From contig JAUJOZ010000009.1 in the NCBI GenBank assembly GCA_030447415.1, forward strand, positions 62,001 to 126,000: a DNA stretch of 64,000 bases, read 5' to 3'. Each line of letters begins with the position of its first letter. Position 1 is the first letter of the stretch. Source of the DNA: Thermomicrobiales bacterium (GTDB lineage: Bacteria; Chloroflexota; Chloroflexia; Thermomicrobiales; UBA6265). The translations under genes were made by a program, and so were the position numbers. The notes beneath the pieces are model-generated. The model was not told where the DNA came from and did not search any database. It worked only from the letters and a program-made list of their open reading frames with translations. This document shows, piece after piece, positions 38,750 through 48,147 of the stretch.

Positions 38750-39057
38750 GACTGGTTCGACTCCTTCCCGACGTCACTCCGCAATCTCGGCAGCATTTGC
38801 ACCCTGCGCCGCAGCGAACCGACAGTCCACCCCTCGCATGGTCCCCGCTCCCCCCGACCGCTTGACCACTGCGTGTGGTAAGAGGTAGGCGAGCGGACCT
38901 CGGTGGGTCGGCACTCACTTCCCCTTGGTACGCCTCCAGCCGTGCCGTGATGGAGAATAGGGCCCAGCTCGTCAGCAACGTGACGCCGGCGCTGCGGAAC
39001 CGGCCGGCAAGATGCGGTCGGTGCGCCAAGTGCCGATCCTCTGGGGGAGCAACGCCG
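38750..39057. other. Gap before the M55 peptidase gene
   Basis: About 310 bases; nothing supported apart from the ribosome binding site directly before 39058. Confidence 0.35.
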
Positions 39058-39906
39058 ATGAACGTCTATGTGTCGGTCGACATCGAGGGCATCACGGGGG
39101 TCGTCCACGGGGACATGATGACGGCCGACGGCCGGGAGTACGACCGCGGCCGCCGGTTGATGACTGCGGACGCGAACACCGCGATCGAAGGGCTGGTCCA
39201 GGCCGGGGCGACTTACATCCTGGTCAACGACTCCCACGGGCCGATGCGCAATCTGCTCGTTGAGGAGTTGCACCCGGCCGCTCACCTTCTATCGGGCAGC
39301 GGCGACGCGAAGCCCTACTGCCAGCTGGAGGCCGCCGACGACGCCCCGTTCGACGCCGCGGTCTTCGTCGGCTACCACGCCATGGCGAAGGCGTCGCGGG
39401 CCATCCATCCCCACACGATCGCCGGCGCCGCCGTCGCCGAGCTGCGGATCAACGGACGCCCCCACGGAGAGACCGGCTTGAACGCCGGCGTTCTCGCGTC
39501 GCTGGGCATCCCAACGGTAATGGTCACCGGCGATGGCACGACCTGCGACGAGGCCCGAGCGTTCCTCGGCGAGGAGATCGAGACGGTCACCGTCAAGGAC
39601 GCCCGCGGTCGCAACGCGGCGATCTGCCGGCCGCTAGCGGCGACGCGGCCGGAGATCACCGCGGCCGCGGTCCGCGCGCTCGCCAACCGGGGGCAGACGC
39701 GCCGGTACGAGCCAGAGCGGCCCTGGCGCCTCGAGGTCGACTTCGTCCGGATGGAGCAGTGCGATCGCGCGGCGCGCACCGGCGGGGCGGAGCGGCTTGG
39801 CCCGCTGACCGTGCTGGTATCGGGCGACAACCCCTGGGAGCAGTACCGCGTCCTCTGGGCGACCCTCCGGTCCGCGCTCTACGAACCGGCCGCGTGGCTC
39901 GCCTGA
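39058..39906 (+). CDS. M55-family D-aminopeptidase (DppA-like)
   Basis: A 282-residue zinc peptidase of the DppA family, cutting D-Ala-containing peptides as in peptidoglycan recycling. The motifs are the start VYVSVDIEGITGVVHGD (Asp/Glu zinc ligands), LVNDSHGPMRNLL (His), FVGYHAMAKASRAIHPHT (His), LRINGRPHGETGLNAG and VMVTGDGTTCDEA. The length is typical (about 270-280). ATG 39058 has GGGGGAG 9 bases upstream. It is cytosolic, with no signal peptide, and stands alone, without the dpp transporter genes found in Bacillus. Confidence 0.93.
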   Translation: MNVYVSVDIEGITGVVHGDMMTADGREYDRGRRLMTADANTAIEGLVQAGATYILVNDSHGPMRNLLVEELHPAAHLLSGSGDAKPYCQLEAADDAPFDAAVFVGYHAMAKASRAIHPHTIAGAAVAELRINGRPHGETGLNAGVLASLGIPTVMVTGDGTTCDEARAFLGEEIETVTVKDARGRNAAICRPLAATRPEITAAAVRALANRGQTRRYEPERPWRLEVDFVRMEQCDRAARTGGAERLGPLTVLVSGDNPWEQYRVLWATLRSALYEPAAWLA

Positions 39907-40290
39907 ACGGCCACCACCCAGCCGCAAGCCCGCATGGTCCTTCCGCTACGGCTTCGCGACTCGGCGCTCGTTCCCAGCCGGCCAGTCGATGGCGCGCCCG
40001 CGAGACACCGGTCGGGGGTTTCGCCGAGGACGGCTTCCATCACGGCCGCGGCCTGGGCCTGCGGAACGGGTCCTAGTCGGAAGGAAGCGTCCAGCGCCGG
40101 GTGTTAGCGGCCCCGCCACCTGGCTCGCTCCCCATCTTCAGGAGCATGCTCTGACACGGCAACACGGTCTGGACGGTGTGCCGACGGTCGTGCCAGATGC
40201 TCCATAGCAAAAGGCTCCGTTCCCGGGTTCCCGCCGTGCTTAGGAGGCATACCCCTGTCTCAGCGGAACGGCCGGCCGGCCTCGCACCGC
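39907..40290. other. Intergenic region before the sugar nucleotidyltransferase
   Basis: About 380 bases without a supported gene; a perfect -10 box ends it. Confidence 0.35.
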
Positions 40291-40296
40291 TATAAT
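40291..40296 (+). promoter_or_regulatory. -10 box TATAAT of the nucleotidyltransferase gene
   Basis: A perfect TATAAT in GC-rich sequence. The ATG at 40295 overlaps it and so cannot be the start; translation must begin further downstream. The -35 is poor. Confidence 0.5.
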
Positions 40297-40345
40297 GGCC
40301 GCCGCTTCGGAACGGACGCGGCCGGGAGCGACAGGGGCGGACGCG

Positions 40346-41446
40346 GTGGAAGCGGTCGTGCTGGTGGGCGGGTTGGGGACGCGGCTGCGACCGCTGACCT
40401 TGACCACCCCGAAGCCGATGATTCCCGTGCTGAATCGGCCCTTCCTCGAGCATGCGGTGTGCTGGCTCGCGGGCCACGGAGTCGACCACCTGGTCTTCAG
40501 CACCTACCACCTGGCGAACGAGATCCGCGCCTATTTCGGCGCCGGCGCGGGCTTCGGCCTGGCGATCAGCTACGCCGAGGAGGAGCGCCCCCTCGGTACC
40601 GCCGGCGCGATGAAAAACGCCGCCCCCCTCCTTCGCGACGACCGGTTCATCCTCTTCAACGGCGACATCCTGACCGACCTTGACCTCACCGCGCTGATGG
40701 ACCACCACCGCGCGAAAGGGGCCACGGCCACCGTCGCGCTGGCGGAGGTCGCCGACCCCACGGCCTTCGGCATGGTGGAGGTCGACGCCGACGACCGGGT
40801 CGTGCGCTGGGTGGAGAAGCCGGCCTGGCAGGAGGTCACCTCCCGCTGGGTCAACCTCGGCGGCTCGATCTTTGAGCGCCACGCGCTGGAGTACGTCGAG
40901 GAGGGGGCGGTCAAGTCCCTGGAGCGCGACCTCTACCCGGCGTTGATCGGGGGCGGCGAACCGGTCGCCGGGTTCCGCTCGACCGCGTTCTGGAAGGACC
41001 TCGGGACGCCGGCACTGTACCGATCCGCCCACTACGACGCCCTGCTCGGGCGGGTCGCGTTGCCGTCGTTGGCTCCGGCGCCGCCCGACCCCACCGCCTA
41101 TCCCGGCGTCCGCTTCTACGGTCCGATCGTCGTCGGCGATGGGTGTCGCCTGGCGCCCGGGACCCGGATCGTCGGCCCAGCCTGCATCGGACCGGGATGC
41201 CAGGTCGCACCTGGCTGCACGATCGAGCGGGCGATCCTTTGGGCCGGGGTCCGGGTCGGCGCCGGCACCCAGATCAGTGAGGCAATCGTCGGCCGCGACG
41301 TGACGGTCGGGGCCGGCTGCGTCGTCCGCGGGGACACGGTCGTCGGCGAGCACGCCACGATCGGCGCCAACAATCAACTCGCCAAGGGTGTACGGATCGC
41401 CCACGGCTGCACCATCCCCGATGGCGCCATCCAGTTCGTCGAGTAG
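40346..41446 (+). CDS. NDP-sugar pyrophosphorylase (mannose-1-phosphate guanylyltransferase-like)
   Basis: Makes nucleotide sugars for envelope polysaccharide. It has the N-terminal nucleotidyltransferase fold with LVGGLGTRLRPLTLTTPKPM, ILFNGDILTDLD and FGMVEVDADDRVVRWVEKP. A C-terminal left-handed beta-helix of hexapeptide repeats follows (about 285-366: FYGPIVVGDGCRLAPGTRIV and on). GTG 40346 (VEAVVLVGG) is taken as the start because an ATG at 40295 lies inside the -10 box; this gives 366 residues, normal for the family. GMPPB, GlmU-type and glucose-1-phosphate activities cannot be separated by motif alone. Confidence 0.9.
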   Translation: MEAVVLVGGLGTRLRPLTLTTPKPMIPVLNRPFLEHAVCWLAGHGVDHLVFSTYHLANEIRAYFGAGAGFGLAISYAEEERPLGTAGAMKNAAPLLRDDRFILFNGDILTDLDLTALMDHHRAKGATATVALAEVADPTAFGMVEVDADDRVVRWVEKPAWQEVTSRWVNLGGSIFERHALEYVEEGAVKSLERDLYPALIGGGEPVAGFRSTAFWKDLGTPALYRSAHYDALLGRVALPSLAPAPPDPTAYPGVRFYGPIVVGDGCRLAPGTRIVGPACIGPGCQVAPGCTIERAILWAGVRVGAGTQISEAIVGRDVTVGAGCVVRGDTVVGEHATIGANNQLAKGVRIAHGCTIPDGAIQFVE

Positions 41447-41463
41447 AGACGCATGAGCCAGGG

Positions 41464-41591
41464 GCCAAGGGGCAAGAGGCGAGAAGCTCCCCAGGGCGGA
41501 GGGGTTGCCCTGCCCCGACGGTGACCGTCACGTCTCGGTTCGGTACCGGCGCCTCCGCCCCGCCCTGCCCCCCTGCCGCTTGCCCCTTGGC
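41464..41591. repeat. Intergenic element with nested inverted repeats
   Basis: Outer arms GCCAAGGGGCAAG (41464-41476) and CTTGCCCCTTGGC (41579-41591) are exact 13-base complements. Inside, an AGGGCGGAGG block pairs with CCTCCGCCCCGCCCT. It sits between two convergent genes and could be a bidirectional terminator or a short palindromic repeat element. Confidence 0.5.
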
Positions 41592-41594
41592 TCG

Positions 41595-42758
41595 CTACTC
41601 TGCCAGCACCGTCGCTGCCTCGGGGTCGAAGACGACCCGAGCCGGATCGCCAACCCGGCGCTCGACTTCGCCGAGGACGCCGTTCTGTCGGTGGACGGCG
41701 AGGGTCGCGCCGTGCAGCAGGCGTACGACGTACTTAGTGTGGGTCCCCAAGTAGATGACGTCCGCCAGCTCCCCCGTCAACACATTCCACGACGCCGCCC
41801 CATCGGCCACGTCGTCGGCGAAGGCCACCTTCTCCGGCCGAACGGCGACCGTCACTGTCCCTGCGGGTGCGGTGCCGCCCATGATGCGGGCGCGAATCAC
41901 GCCAGACCCGGGCAGCTCCACGTCAGCAATCGTGCCGCAGGTGCCAAGGAGTCGGCCCTCAAGAACATTCGTCTGCCCAATGAAGTCGGCGACGAAGCGG
42001 TTGCGGGGGCGCTCGTAGATCTCCGCCGGGGGGCCGAGCTGGAGAATGCGACCCGCATCCATGACCGCGATCCGATCGGACATCGTCAGCGCTTCCTCCT
42101 GGTCGTGGGTGACGTAGACGAAGGTCGCCCCGACCTCCCGGTTCAGGCGCTTGAGCTCCAGTTGCATCGCCTGGCGCAGCTTGAGGTCGAGCGCCCCCAA
42201 CGGCTCGTCCAGGAGGAGGACGGCGGGGCGGTTGACCAGTGCGCGGGCCAGCGCGACCCGCTGCCGCTCTCCCCCTGAAAGCTCTGACGGCTTGCGCGCA
42301 TCGACGTGCGGCAGCCGCACCATCGCCAGTGCCTCGGCGACGCGCCGCCGACGTTCCGCCTTTGGCACCCGGGCCATGGCGAGGCCATACCCGACGTTCT
42401 GGCCGACGGTGAGGTGGGGGAAGAGGGCGTAGTTCTGGAAGACGGTGTTGACCGGCCGCTCGTTCGGCGGGCGCCGCCCCATCTCCTCGCCCGCGATCAG
42501 GACGGCGCCGGAGGTCGGCAGCTCAAAACCGCCGATCATTCGCAGCGTCGTCGTCTTGCCGCACCCCGAAGGGCCGAGCAGGGTCAGAAACTCGCCCGGC
42601 GCCACCGCCAGCGACATCCCATCGACGGCGGCGACCTCGCCGAACAGCTTGCGCACGTCGCGCAATTCCACGCTCGGCGGCGGACCGGCGGCCTCGGGGG
42701 GGACGGGGTGGGCCGCCAGCACCACATCGGGTTCCCGAATCACGGTGTTCGTCATCAC
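41595..42758 (-). CDS. ABC transporter ATP-binding protein, PotA type (spermidine/putrescine or related)
   Basis: A 387-residue ATPase. Walker A is GPSGCGKTT, the Q-loop VFQNYALFPHLTV, the signature LSGGERQRVALARAL and Walker B LLLDEPLGALDLKLRQ, followed by the His-loop YVTHDQEEAL. The C-terminal about 130 residues form a TOBE-type domain (NVLEGRLLG, TVAVRPEKV). This layout is typical of importers of polyamines, putrescine or iron(III). No permease or binding protein is next to it. The amidinotransferase gene ends 27 bases upstream on the same strand, suggesting a shared transcript. GTG 42758 or ATG 42755 are the possible starts. Confidence 0.9.
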   Translation of the reverse strand: MMTNTVIREPDVVLAAHPVPPEAAGPPPSVELRDVRKLFGEVAAVDGMSLAVAPGEFLTLLGPSGCGKTTTLRMIGGFELPTSGAVLIAGEEMGRRPPNERPVNTVFQNYALFPHLTVGQNVGYGLAMARVPKAERRRRVAEALAMVRLPHVDARKPSELSGGERQRVALARALVNRPAVLLLDEPLGALDLKLRQAMQLELKRLNREVGATFVYVTHDQEEALTMSDRIAVMDAGRILQLGPPAEIYERPRNRFVADFIGQTNVLEGRLLGTCGTIADVELPGSGVIRARIMGGTAPAGTVTVAVRPEKVAFADDVADGAASWNVLTGELADVIYLGTHTKYVVRLLHGATLAVHRQNGVLGEVERRVGDPARVVFDPEAATVLAE

Positions 42759-42785
42759 GTTCGATGCTGCCGCCGAGCTCGGGGC

Positions 42786-43691
42786 TTACTCGCGCCAGAG
42801 TGGCCGGGTCAGGCAGGTGGGCCCACCCGCGCGGTTGAGCGAGATCTCGGACCCAACGTAGGTCATGACCTCGCACCCGACCGCTTCCAAGCGGGCACGG
42901 GTGACCGGGTTGCCGTCCACCATCAGGCTGCGACGGGGCGCCAGCGCCAGCACGTTGCAGCCGAACGTGTCAAACTCCTCGTCGGGAACCTCGACGAGCC
43001 GCCAGCCCTGCTCGCGCAGCCGCTCGACGAACCCGGCGGCCAGCAGCGGGAGGTAGACGACCGCGACGTCCGTGGCGACGGGGCTGATCAGCGACAGGAG
43101 GTGGAGACACTCCTCCGGTCCGCGCCAATGGGGAAGGTCGACCGGCAGCATCTCCACACCAATCCCACCCAGGATCGCGGTCAGCTGGTCAATGCCCGCC
43201 TGGTTGGTTCGATAGCCCCGCCCAACGGCGAGGGTACGGTCGTCGAGCCAGCAGGTATCTCCGCCCTCCAGGGTACCGGGCGCCTCGATCCGGCCGAGGA
43301 TGGGCACGCCGAGCTCCGCGTAGCTATCCGCCGCCAAGTCGGTCTCGTCCCGCCGGGCCGGCTTGCCCATCCGCCCGAGGATCGCCCCGTGGTCGGTGAC
43401 GATCGACGGGTCGAAGGCAAAGATCGCGTCGAGGTGCCCCGGCGCGTCTGGCCCGGCCGGGATCACCTCGACCCCCGCCTCCGCCAATACCTCCCGAAAC
43501 GCGGCGTGCTCCCGCTCGGCCGCGCCGTGCTCCACTGGGCGCGGGTAGCCGAATCGGCGCCAGTCGTCCGCCGCGGCCGGCGGCGCCGGCACCCGGACCA
43601 GGACCGAGCGGAGGCGCGTCGTCAGCGAGTGGCCACCGTAGCGCTGGGCGGGGATCGTCGCGCCGGCGGTCCGCGGTGTCGCCTGCATCAT
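42786..43691 (-). CDS. Amidinotransferase / dimethylargininase-like hydrolase
   Basis: A 301-residue protein of the arginine deiminase/amidinotransferase fold, near dimethylarginine dimethylaminohydrolase. Guanidine-binding and catalytic pieces are EGGDTCWLDDRTLAVGRG (Glu/Asp), HWRGPEECLHLLSLISPVA (His) and the C-terminal GGPTCLTRPL with the nucleophile Cys. The substrate could be methylarginine or arginine. AAGGAGAT precedes ATG 43691 well. It is followed on the same strand by the PotA-type ATPase, so a link to uptake of arginine-derived amines is possible (inference). Confidence 0.85.
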   Translation of the reverse strand: MMQATPRTAGATIPAQRYGGHSLTTRLRSVLVRVPAPPAAADDWRRFGYPRPVEHGAAEREHAAFREVLAEAGVEVIPAGPDAPGHLDAIFAFDPSIVTDHGAILGRMGKPARRDETDLAADSYAELGVPILGRIEAPGTLEGGDTCWLDDRTLAVGRGYRTNQAGIDQLTAILGGIGVEMLPVDLPHWRGPEECLHLLSLISPVATDVAVVYLPLLAAGFVERLREQGWRLVEVPDEEFDTFGCNVLALAPRRSLMVDGNPVTRARLEAVGCEVMTYVGSEISLNRAGGPTCLTRPLWRE

Positions 43692-44085
43692 CGAGTGGAG
43701 ATCTCCTTCATTGACGCCATCGGGACCGGCGATGGACCGGATCGTAGCACGCGACGTGTCGCCGCAGTCGCAAAGAGCGGAGCGTGCGGAGCGGTCTGCT
43801 ATCCTCAGGCACCGGCAACGACGGCGCCGGCGATTCCAATCGGGGGCGTCATGGGGCTGGGTCCCCGCTGGGTGTTCCTCCCCGTCGCGCGCGGCACGGT
43901 CGCCCCGCCCGGCCGAAGGCGACGGGTGTCCCGGCCAGGCGACTCGACAACGGGCGACACCGGGGTCGGCGAGACCCCGCGGTCCTGGGACGGGCCACGG
44001 GAGGGCCGTCCAGCGAGCACTCGGCCTTCCGCCGCCGAACGAATGCCGGCTACCGATTCGGGTGTTGCCCGAGGAGCGTTCCCGC
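43692..44085. other. Divergent intergenic region between amidinotransferase and larC
   Basis: About 390 bases. The larC frame is open through much of it but composition is Arg/Pro-rich, so I leave it non-coding. No near-consensus promoter is seen. Confidence 0.35.
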
Positions 44086-45318
44086 GTGCGCATCGCCTTC
44101 TTCGACCCCTTCTCCGGCGCCAGCGGCGACATGGTGCTCGGTGCTCTGCTCGACGCCGGGCTGCCGCTCCGTTCGCTGCGGGCCGAGCTGAGCAAACTGG
44201 ACCTGACCGGCTACGACCTGCGGGCCGAGTCCGTCGTCCAGCACGGAGTACGCGGCACCCGGGTCACCGCCACCGTCACCAACGCCCAGCCCGCTCGGGA
44301 TTGGTCCGCGATCCGGGCACTCTTGGAGGCATCGGCGCTCGACGCGCCGGTGAAGACTCGGGGCCTGGCGGTCTTTGGCCGCCTGGCCGAGGCCGAGGCC
44401 AAAGTCCACGGGGTCGACCCGGAGGTTGTCCACTTCCACGAGGTCGGCGGGGCAGACGCCATCGTCGACATCGTCGGCGCCTGCATCGGGCTCGCCCTGC
44501 TTGGAGTGGAGAGGATCTTCAGCGGCGCGCCACGGGTCGGCTCGGGCTTCGCGCGCAGCGCGCACGGCATCATTCCCGTCCCGGCTCCGGCCACCGCGGA
44601 GTTGCTGGCCCGCGCGGGGGCACCGATCGCCGGTCCGGACCCGACGCCGGAGCCTGTTCTGGCCGAACTCCTGACCCCAACCGGTGCCGCCATTCTGACG
44701 ACCCTCGCCGAGTTCCGCCGCCCGGATTTCGTGCCGGCAACCATCGGCTACGGGTTCGGCACGCGCGAGCTACCCTGGCCCAACGCCCTCCGCCTTTGGC
44801 TCGGGGTAACGGCCGACGGGGAAGACGCGGGCGACGGCGACCACCTGCTGGAGACGAACCTCGACGACATGAACCCCCAGTTCTTCGATTTGCTATCGGA
44901 GCGCCTCTTCGCCGCCGGCGCGCTCGACGTCTGGCTGACGCCGATCACGATGAAGAAGGGACGCCCCGCGACTAAGGTCAGCATCCTCTGCGCCGCCGCC
45001 CGCCGCCGCGGACTCGAGGACGTCCTGATCGAGAACAGCACCACACTGGGCGTCCGCGCCACGCGGGTCGAGCGGGTCAAAGCCGCCCGCCGCGTCGAGA
45101 CGGCCGTCACCCGCTGGGGCGAGGTACGGCTCAAGCTGCGTGGATGGAATGGTCGGGTGATCGACGCCGCGCCGGAGTACGAAGACTGCCTGGCACTGGC
45201 CCGCGCCCACGACCTGACCCTGCGCGATGTCTGGAACGAGGCGCACCGCATCGGCGAAACCTACGTCGGCCGTCGCATCACCGCCGAGGGGAAGCTGGCG
45301 ACCGAGAGCCAGCGATAG
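44086..45318 (+). CDS. larC: Nickel-pincer cofactor biosynthesis protein LarC
   Basis: Inserts nickel into the pyridinium dithiocarboxylate cofactor of lactate racemase and related enzymes. 410 residues. The N-terminus AFFDPFSGASGDMVLGALLD is the family hallmark, followed by HFHEVGGADAIVDIVGACIG, HGIIPVPAPATAELL, ETNLDDMNPQFFDLL and the KKGRPATKVSILC of the C-terminal half. GTG 44086 has GAGGAG 10 bases upstream and opens directly into the conserved start. No larA, larB or larE lies in this window, so its partners are elsewhere. Confidence 0.93.
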   Translation: MRIAFFDPFSGASGDMVLGALLDAGLPLRSLRAELSKLDLTGYDLRAESVVQHGVRGTRVTATVTNAQPARDWSAIRALLEASALDAPVKTRGLAVFGRLAEAEAKVHGVDPEVVHFHEVGGADAIVDIVGACIGLALLGVERIFSGAPRVGSGFARSAHGIIPVPAPATAELLARAGAPIAGPDPTPEPVLAELLTPTGAAILTTLAEFRRPDFVPATIGYGFGTRELPWPNALRLWLGVTADGEDAGDGDHLLETNLDDMNPQFFDLLSERLFAAGALDVWLTPITMKKGRPATKVSILCAAARRRGLEDVLIENSTTLGVRATRVERVKAARRVETAVTRWGEVRLKLRGWNGRVIDAAPEYEDCLALARAHDLTLRDVWNEAHRIGETYVGRRITAEGKLATESQR

Positions 45319-45462
45319 GCAGAGCGCAACGACGATCGTCGGGGCGACGCGTGCGTCACCCTTCTCCAGGATCGCCAGGTTGCGGTCACGAACCGGGTAC
45401 GGTACGCCGCGCCCCGACCGTCTCCAGCCATCGCTCGACGGTGATACCTCCCGCACGCCCGT

Positions 45463-47172
45463 CTACGCCGCAAACCGGGGAAACACTCGACCTAACGTCG
45501 CCTGCCGCAGGAGCGTCAGTTCCTCCACACGCCAAACGTGGAGCGCACCAAGGTACGCGGCGGCACCTAGCCCGACCGGCACCGCCACCAGCGTCAGCTC
45601 CCGGGCGAGCCCGGATGAACCGTTTTCGGCGTCCGGCATTTGAGCGTCCAGCACCCACCATGCCGCCAGCGCCAGTAGGCTCATGGCGAGCGCCGCGGTG
45701 CCGCACCGCACCGCCACCCGACTAAGGCCAGGCGCCCCGACGTAGTTCAGTCCCCGCCGCGCCAGCAGCCAGAGGACGACGGCCCGAGCCACGAACTGCG
45801 CGGAGTTGGCAAGGACCAGCCCGAACATCCCAAACGCGTCAACGAGCGCGAAGGCGACGGCGAAGTAGACGCCGACGGCAAGGACGCCAACGAGGACTGG
45901 CGTCCGGGTGTCGCGCCGAGCATAAAAGGCGAAGACCAACAGGTGATCGTAGGCGGCGAACAGCGTGCCCGGTAGATAGGCGAGTAGGGCGACGACGATC
46001 GCCCGCGCCCCAGCCGCGTCGGTGGCGCCGTGACCGAACAGGAGGTCGACGGTGGGCACCGCGACCGCCGCCAGACCGAACGTCGCGGGAACGATGAGCA
46101 GCGTCGTCATTGCCAGGCCGCGGCCGAGTGTGGTTCGAAAGGCCAGATCGTCGCCCGCCGCATGATGGCGCGATAGCGCCGGCAGGGCGGCAAGGGAGAT
46201 GACGGCCGCGATCAAGCCGAGCACGGTCTGGACAAGGGTGGTCGCGTAGCGCATCGCCCCCAGCGCGTCCTCGCCAGCCCCCCACGCGAGGTTGCGATCG
46301 ACCACGACGGCACCCGCGTTGACGAGGAGCCCGAGGAAGATCGGCAGGTACAGGCGCAGCACCTCTCGCACTGCCGGATCGCCAAAGCCAAGGTTCGGCC
46401 GTGGCAGCGCGCCCGCCCGCCGCAGCGGCGGGATCAGGAGCCCGACGATGAGCGCAGCCCCGGCGACGATGCCGACGGCCAGGCTACGGACCCCGAGCGG
46501 GCCCGCCAGCAGCGCCACTGCCGCCACGATCGTCGCGTTGCGCGCCGCCAGGGCCAGAGCCGGCGCTGCGATCCGGCCGACGGCGTGCAAGGTCGCCATC
46601 AGCACCGTGCCGGCCGCCAGCAGGAGGACCGCCGGGAGCACCCATCGGACGAGGGCAATCGTCAAGGCAACGGTCTCCGGCCCCCGCTCGTCGTCATCGC
46701 CGACGAGGGCGGTCATCACCCGCACCACCTGCGGCGCGAAGACGACGCCGAAGAGCACGGCCACCCCGACGACGAGGATCACCAGGGACAGCAACGCCCC
46801 CGCGATCCGGCGCAGCTCGGCGCGGCTCGCCGGGTCAGGCGCCCCCCACGCGGCGAGAACCGGGATCAGGGCGGCCTGGAGCATGCCGCTGACCGCGAGG
46901 TCAAAGAGGAGGGTGTGGACCTGGTCGGCGATGGTGAAGGCGGCGATCGGGTCACCGGTGCCGAAGCGGTTGGACGCGAGCAGCTCCCGCGCCAGCCCGA
47001 GGACACGGCTGAGGCCGGTACCGACCATGAGGAGGAGCGCCGCCGCCGCAATCCCCTGGCCGGGGCCGGCGTTCGGAGCGCTGGCGTCGTCAGCGAGGCT
47101 GGCCCCGGTCGGGCGGGACGGGGTCGGCACGGCACCGCTCGTCGGAGGGAAAGCCGGGCGCACTTCATTCAC
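45463..47172 (-). CDS. murJ: Lipid II flippase MurJ
   Basis: Integral membrane MOP-family protein that moves lipid II across the membrane for peptidoglycan assembly. About 569 residues and 13-14 helices. The first conserved segment is AAALLLMVGTGLSRVLGLARELLASNRFG, followed by AFTIADQVHTLLFDLAVSGM and charged Arg in membrane segments as expected for MurJ. The start is uncertain: GTG 47172 or 47175 follow a purine stretch, while the frame is open up to 47418 with non-family sequence. It lies downstream of the B-box zinc protein on the same strand. Confidence 0.92.
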   Translation of the reverse strand: MNEVRPAFPPTSGAVPTPSRPTGASLADDASAPNAGPGQGIAAAALLLMVGTGLSRVLGLARELLASNRFGTGDPIAAFTIADQVHTLLFDLAVSGMLQAALIPVLAAWGAPDPASRAELRRIAGALLSLVILVVGVAVLFGVVFAPQVVRVMTALVGDDDERGPETVALTIALVRWVLPAVLLLAAGTVLMATLHAVGRIAAPALALAARNATIVAAVALLAGPLGVRSLAVGIVAGAALIVGLLIPPLRRAGALPRPNLGFGDPAVREVLRLYLPIFLGLLVNAGAVVVDRNLAWGAGEDALGAMRYATTLVQTVLGLIAAVISLAALPALSRHHAAGDDLAFRTTLGRGLAMTTLLIVPATFGLAAVAVPTVDLLFGHGATDAAGARAIVVALLAYLPGTLFAAYDHLLVFAFYARRDTRTPVLVGVLAVGVYFAVAFALVDAFGMFGLVLANSAQFVARAVVLWLLARRGLNYVGAPGLSRVAVRCGTAALAMSLLALAAWWVLDAQMPDAENGSSGLARELTLVAVPVGLGAAAYLGALHVWRVEELTLLRQATLGRVFPRFAA

Positions 47173-47422
47173 CACGGAACGCTCGGCTCGCTGCCGGCGC
47201 GATCGGGACACTGACGCCGGTGATGTCGGGAGCAACAGACCCCGACCCTGCCCCGAGAAGCGAGCCCAGCCCGGCTGAATGATCCGTGGTGCCCCCGGCA
47301 CGCGAACATTCAGCGCCCTTAAGGGGACCTCATTCGGTGAGCCCGCGTGCTCCACGGGCTTGACCCCCGGCGGGACACCGGGAAGAGGCCGCTCGCTCTC
47401 GACGAGGATTCCGACCAACCCC

Positions 47423-47977
47423 TCACCGGAATCGGATCCAGCCGATCACGAAGGGGAGCGCGGCGAAGAGGATATCGGGGATGAAACGCAGCCGAAGCAA
47501 TTGCTCGACCCCCGGCCGCAGCGCGTTGACCTCGGCCCAGGTGATGCCCAGACGCTGCGCCAGCACGACGCGACTGAGCACGAGACCGACGGCGACGACC
47601 AGGAGCGCCAACCCTTGCAGGTCACGACCCCGCTTGGCGTTGCTGGCCCAGGCCATTGCCTCGGCCACCCCGAAGCCGAGCAGGAGCGCGAGGTAGAACC
47701 CCCAATTCGGCGCGAAGCCCCACAGCAACCCAACGCCGAGCGCCACGGCGAGGCCGGCCCCGCCCGCCCTGGCGAGGACCGTCGGGTTGGTGGCATAGGT
47801 GGGGAGGCCGCGCACCCCCGCGCAATCCGGGCAGCGCAATCCGACCGGGGTGCGAACGCTGCACCGCGGGCAGATCGGCTTGCCGCAGCGAGAGCAGCGC
47901 AGCCGGGTCGGGACACTCGGGTGGTAGGAGCAGCGCGTCTCGCCGGAGGCGTTCGTCGTTGCTTCGGTGGTCGTCAT
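47423..47977 (-). CDS. B-box-type zinc-finger membrane protein
   Basis: A 184-residue protein with an N-terminal zinc motif (CSYHPSVPTRLRCSRCGKPI, then CPRCSVRTPVGLRCPDCAG), the same head seen in Chloroflexota rhomboid-like proteins. Here the rest is only three hydrophobic helices (AGGAGLAVALGVGLLWGF, GFYLALLLGFGVAEAMAW, DLQGLALLVVAVGLVL) and a short hydrophobic end, with no rhomboid Ser/His. The zinc head should be cytosolic. ATG 47977 has AGGAA upstream. It is followed at about 250 bases by murJ on the same strand. Function unknown. Confidence 0.8.
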   Translation of the reverse strand: MTTTEATTNASGETRCSYHPSVPTRLRCSRCGKPICPRCSVRTPVGLRCPDCAGVRGLPTYATNPTVLARAGGAGLAVALGVGLLWGFAPNWGFYLALLLGFGVAEAMAWASNAKRGRDLQGLALLVVAVGLVLSRVVLAQRLGITWAEVNALRPGVEQLLRLRFIPDILFAALPFVIGWIRFR

Positions 47978-48147
47978 GCGTCGGGTCGAGTTCCTGAGAA
48001 GCCGAGCGGACCAACCGCCCGCCGGTTGAACGCGCCCACCCGGCGCGGCGGAGCAAATGGGGAATCCCACGTCGTGATCGCGGTGGCGTTATGCCAAGCA
48101 TACGCGATGCCTGCCGACCCGAGGCGCCGGAGCGCTCCGGTGCGGCA

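Noticed and set aside
40295..40345. ATG 40295 as start of the nucleotidyltransferase
   Set aside because: It lies inside the perfect TATAAT box, so it would be upstream of the transcription start.
42306..44975. Very long plus-strand frame across the PotA and amidinotransferase genes
   Set aside because: Antisense to two well-supported genes and of shadow composition.
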